Positions 62,770-64,000 of a stretch of 64,000 bases of DNA are shown here, piece after piece (the stretch's first letter is position 1; each line of letters opens with the position of its first letter). Both the position numbers and the translations under genes were made by a program. The notes beneath the pieces were generated by a model. That model saw nothing but the letters and a program-made list of their open reading frames with translations, did no database searches and was not told where the DNA came from. The DNA lies in NCBI GenBank assembly GCA_963746325.1, contig CAVVBC010000009.1:150455-214454 (forward strand), written 5' to 3'. The stretch is from RPQJ01 sp963746325. Lineage in GTDB: Bacteria > Pseudomonadota > Gammaproteobacteria > Steroidobacterales > Steroidobacteraceae.

Positions 62770-63189
62770 TCAGCGCGACTTGCGCAGCTTCTGGATCGCC
62801 TGCAGCTGGGCCGACAGGGCCGACAGCTCGGCTTCGACGCTCGCGATTTCCTGCTTCTCGCTGCGGGCGCGCAGCGCTTCTTCAGCGAGACGCTTCGCTT
62901 CGAGCACCTTGGCTTCGTCGAGGTCGGCGGCACGAATGGCCGTGTCGGACAGCACGTTGATGTGGTCGGGCTGCACTTCGAGGAAGCCGCCCTGCACGTA
63001 CACCATCTCTTCTTCGGTCTTGCCCGGCACCTTGATGCGCACGACGCCGGCCTTGATCTGCGTGATCAGCGGAGCGTGGCGCGGGTAGATGCCCAGCTCG
63101 CCCATGACGCCAGGCAGCACCACGAACTCGGCTTCACCCGAGTAGATGGATTCTTCTGCGCTGACGACGTCGATCTGCATTGTGGCCAT
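62770..63189 (-). CDS. atpC: ATP synthase epsilon subunit, copy 1 (intact end)
   Basis: A 139-residue F1 epsilon subunit: N-terminal beta sandwich (MQIDVVSAEESIYSGEAEFV, LPGVMGELGIYPRHAPLITQ, IKVPGKTEEEMVYVQGGFLE) and C-terminal helices (EAKRLAEEALRARSEKQEIA). It ends with the expected basic QKLRKSR. It follows a near-identical copy at 63257-63706 in tandem. This copy carries the natural C-terminus but is the one farther from atpD. Confidence 0.95.
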   Translation of the reverse strand: MATMQIDVVSAEESIYSGEAEFVVLPGVMGELGIYPRHAPLITQIKAGVVRIKVPGKTEEEMVYVQGGFLEVQPDHINVLSDTAIRAADLDEAKVLEAKRLAEEALRARSEKQEIASVEAELSALSAQLQAIQKLRKSR

Positions 63190-63253
63190 TTGCGTGTCCG
63201 TAACTGGTGAAGGTGGAGCCGCGGTTCAGGGTTCCAGCCGAATTTCCGACTAA

Positions 63254-63278
63254 CCCCTAACCCCTATCCCCTAGCCCC
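63254..63278 (-). other. Perfect G-quadruplex motif, unit 1
   Basis: On the coding (minus) strand four GGGG runs are separated by the 3-base loops CTA, ATA and TTA. It overlaps the last codons of atpC copy 2 and lies in the spacer before atpC copy 1. Sequence shows a four-tetrad motif; folding is inferred. Confidence 0.75.
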
Positions 63279-63706
63279 TTCTTTACTGCAGCGTCTTCGA
63301 GCTTCTGGATCGCCTGCAGCTGGGCCGACGAGGCCGAAAGCTCGGCCTCGACGCTCGCGATTTCCTGCTTCTCGCTGCGGGCGCGCAGCGCTTCTTCAGC
63401 GAGACGTTTCGCTTCGAGCACTTTGGCTTCGTCGAGGTCGGCGGCACGAATGGCCGTGTCGGAAAGCACGTTCGATGTGTCGATGGGCTGCACTTCGAGG
63501 AAGCCGCCCTGCACGTACACCATCTCTTCTTCGGTCTTGCCCGGCACCTTGATGCGCACGACGCCGGCCTTGATCTGCGTGATCAGCGGAGCGTGGCGCG
63601 GGTAGATGCCCAGCTCGCCCATGACGCCAGGCAGCACCACGAACTCGGCTTCACCCGAGTAGATGGATTCTTCTGCACTGACAACGTCAATCTGCATTGT
63701 GGCCAT
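63257..63706 (-). CDS. atpC: ATP synthase epsilon subunit, copy 2 (chimeric C-terminus)
   Basis: 149 residues, nearly identical to copy 1 up to QLQAIQKL, but with the normal RKSR end replaced by EDAAVKKGLGDRG. The new tail comes from reading through the duplication junction into the atpD 3' end and the G-rich spacer. DHIN in copy 1 is IDTSN here. This copy lies next to atpD, where atpC should be. It may be functional, since the C-terminal helices tolerate change, or it may reflect a mis-assembly of two strain variants. Confidence 0.85.
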   Translation of the reverse strand: MATMQIDVVSAEESIYSGEAEFVVLPGVMGELGIYPRHAPLITQIKAGVVRIKVPGKTEEEMVYVQGGFLEVQPIDTSNVLSDTAIRAADLDEAKVLEAKRLAEEALRARSEKQEIASVEAELSASSAQLQAIQKLEDAAVKKGLGDRG

Positions 63707-63771
63707 TTGCGTATCCGTAACGGGTGAAGGTGGAGCCGTGGTTTGGGTTTAACGCCGAATCTTCCGACTAG

Positions 63772-63796
63772 CCCCTAACCCCTATCCCCTAGCCCC
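63772..63796 (-). other. Perfect G-quadruplex motif, unit 2
   Basis: Same four GGGG runs and loops as unit 1, in the spacer between atpD and atpC copy 2, directly after the atpD stop. In the mRNA it would lie between the two coding regions. Confidence 0.75.
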
Positions 63797-63800
63797 TTCT

Positions 63801-64000
63801 TTACTGCAGCGTCTTCGCTTTCTCGACCGCTTCTTCGATCGCGCCGATCATGTAGAACGCCTGCTCGGGCAGGTGGTCGTACTCACCGTCTTGACGATGG
63901 CCTTGAAGCCACGGATGGTGTCCTTCAGCTGCACGTACTTGCCCGGGCTGCCGGTGAACACTTCAGCGACGTGGAACGGCTGCGACAGGAAGCGCTGGAT
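63801..64000 (-). CDS. atpD: ATP synthase beta subunit, C-terminal end, frameshifted
   Basis: The minus strand reads IQRFLSQPFHVAEVFTGSPG, KYVQLKDTIRGFKAIVK and then, in another frame, GEYDHLPEQAFYMIGAIEEA, VEKAKTLQ and TAA. This is the normal end of F1 beta. At about 63890 'gtcaagacggtgag' lacks one base: adding a G restores VKDGEYDHL. Because AtpD is essential, a sequencing or assembly deletion is more likely than a true mutation. The rest of the gene lies beyond the window. Confidence 0.88.

Larger units (their letters stand above)
62786..63817. repeat. Tandem duplication of about 515 bp covering atpC
   Basis: Two units, about 62786-63299 and about 63300-63817. Each starts at 'agcttctggatcgcctgcag' or just after it, contains atpC and its upstream spacer, and ends with 'ttactgcagcgtcttcg', the last bases of atpD. 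The units differ by scattered substitutions, many synonymous, and by a 3-base insertion (QPDHIN against QPIDTSN). The junction fuses atpC copy 2 to the atpD tail. Confidence 0.85.

Overview
The window is GC-rich DNA packed with genes, most likely from a gammaproteobacterium near Xanthomonadales, Nevskiales or Steroidobacterales. The pointers are the partial atpD-atpC-glmU order at the right end, a TonB receptor, bactofilin, and many acyl-CoA and amine catabolism genes. I saw no rRNA, tRNA or CRISPR array. At least six loci carry single-base frameshifts inside otherwise well conserved reading frames. Indel errors in a draft or metagenomic assembly are therefore a real possibility.

Region 1 (1-3.6 kb, + strand) holds the end of a 3-dehydrocarnitine cleavage enzyme (BKACE), a hotdog thioesterase, an ADP-forming acyl-CoA ligase and a CaiD-type carnitinyl-CoA dehydratase. 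Region 2 (3.7-11.2 kb) has envelope proteins, a rhodanese, an enoyl-CoA hydratase and a DszB-like protein divergent from an AraC regulator. Region 3 (11.2-15.8 kb) is a block of small, mostly unknown + strand ORFs of lower GC, separated by a degenerate repeat and by attC-like sequences. It resembles a decayed integron cassette array.

Region 4 (15.9-29.8 kb) is the metabolic core. One strand carries acyl-CoA dehydrogenase, TetR and a carnitine dehydrogenase-thioesterase fusion. Next comes a tightly overlapping set: class III aminotransferase, two PYROXD2-like flavoproteins and a GcvT-like methyltransferase. Divergent from that set is a Rieske oxygenase with Glu205 at the bridging position, as in quaternary-ammonium oxygenases such as CntA. 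Then come an orphan PotF-like binding protein and a TetR regulator fused to a Rieske-oxygenase-like domain that has lost its metal ligands. Regions 1 and 4 together could take gamma-butyrobetaine or crotonobetaine through carnitine to glycine betaine, and then demethylate it or a related amine. The fusion protein is the most novel item.

Region 5 (30-37 kb) has an M23 peptidase, a coiled-coil membrane protein and bactofilin (cell-shape module), small secreted proteins and glmS. Region 6 (37-47.3 kb) contains a Cys-rich unknown protein, a racemase-fold protein, an esterase, an MFS transporter, oxidoreductases, and a D-amino-acid module: DgcA, DgcN and N-acyl-D-amino-acid deacylase. Region 7 (47.4-58.6 kb) is an overlapping + strand run (Tat flavoprotein like spermidine dehydrogenase, HEAT-beta-lactamase fusion, S9 peptidase, TPR-sulfotransferase), facing a propeller-like protein and a TonB receptor. 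Region 8 (58.8-64 kb) has corA, glmU, a tandemly duplicated atpC with two perfect G-quadruplex motifs, and the 3' end of atpD. The usual atpC-glmU-glmS neighbourhood is split by about 23 kb.
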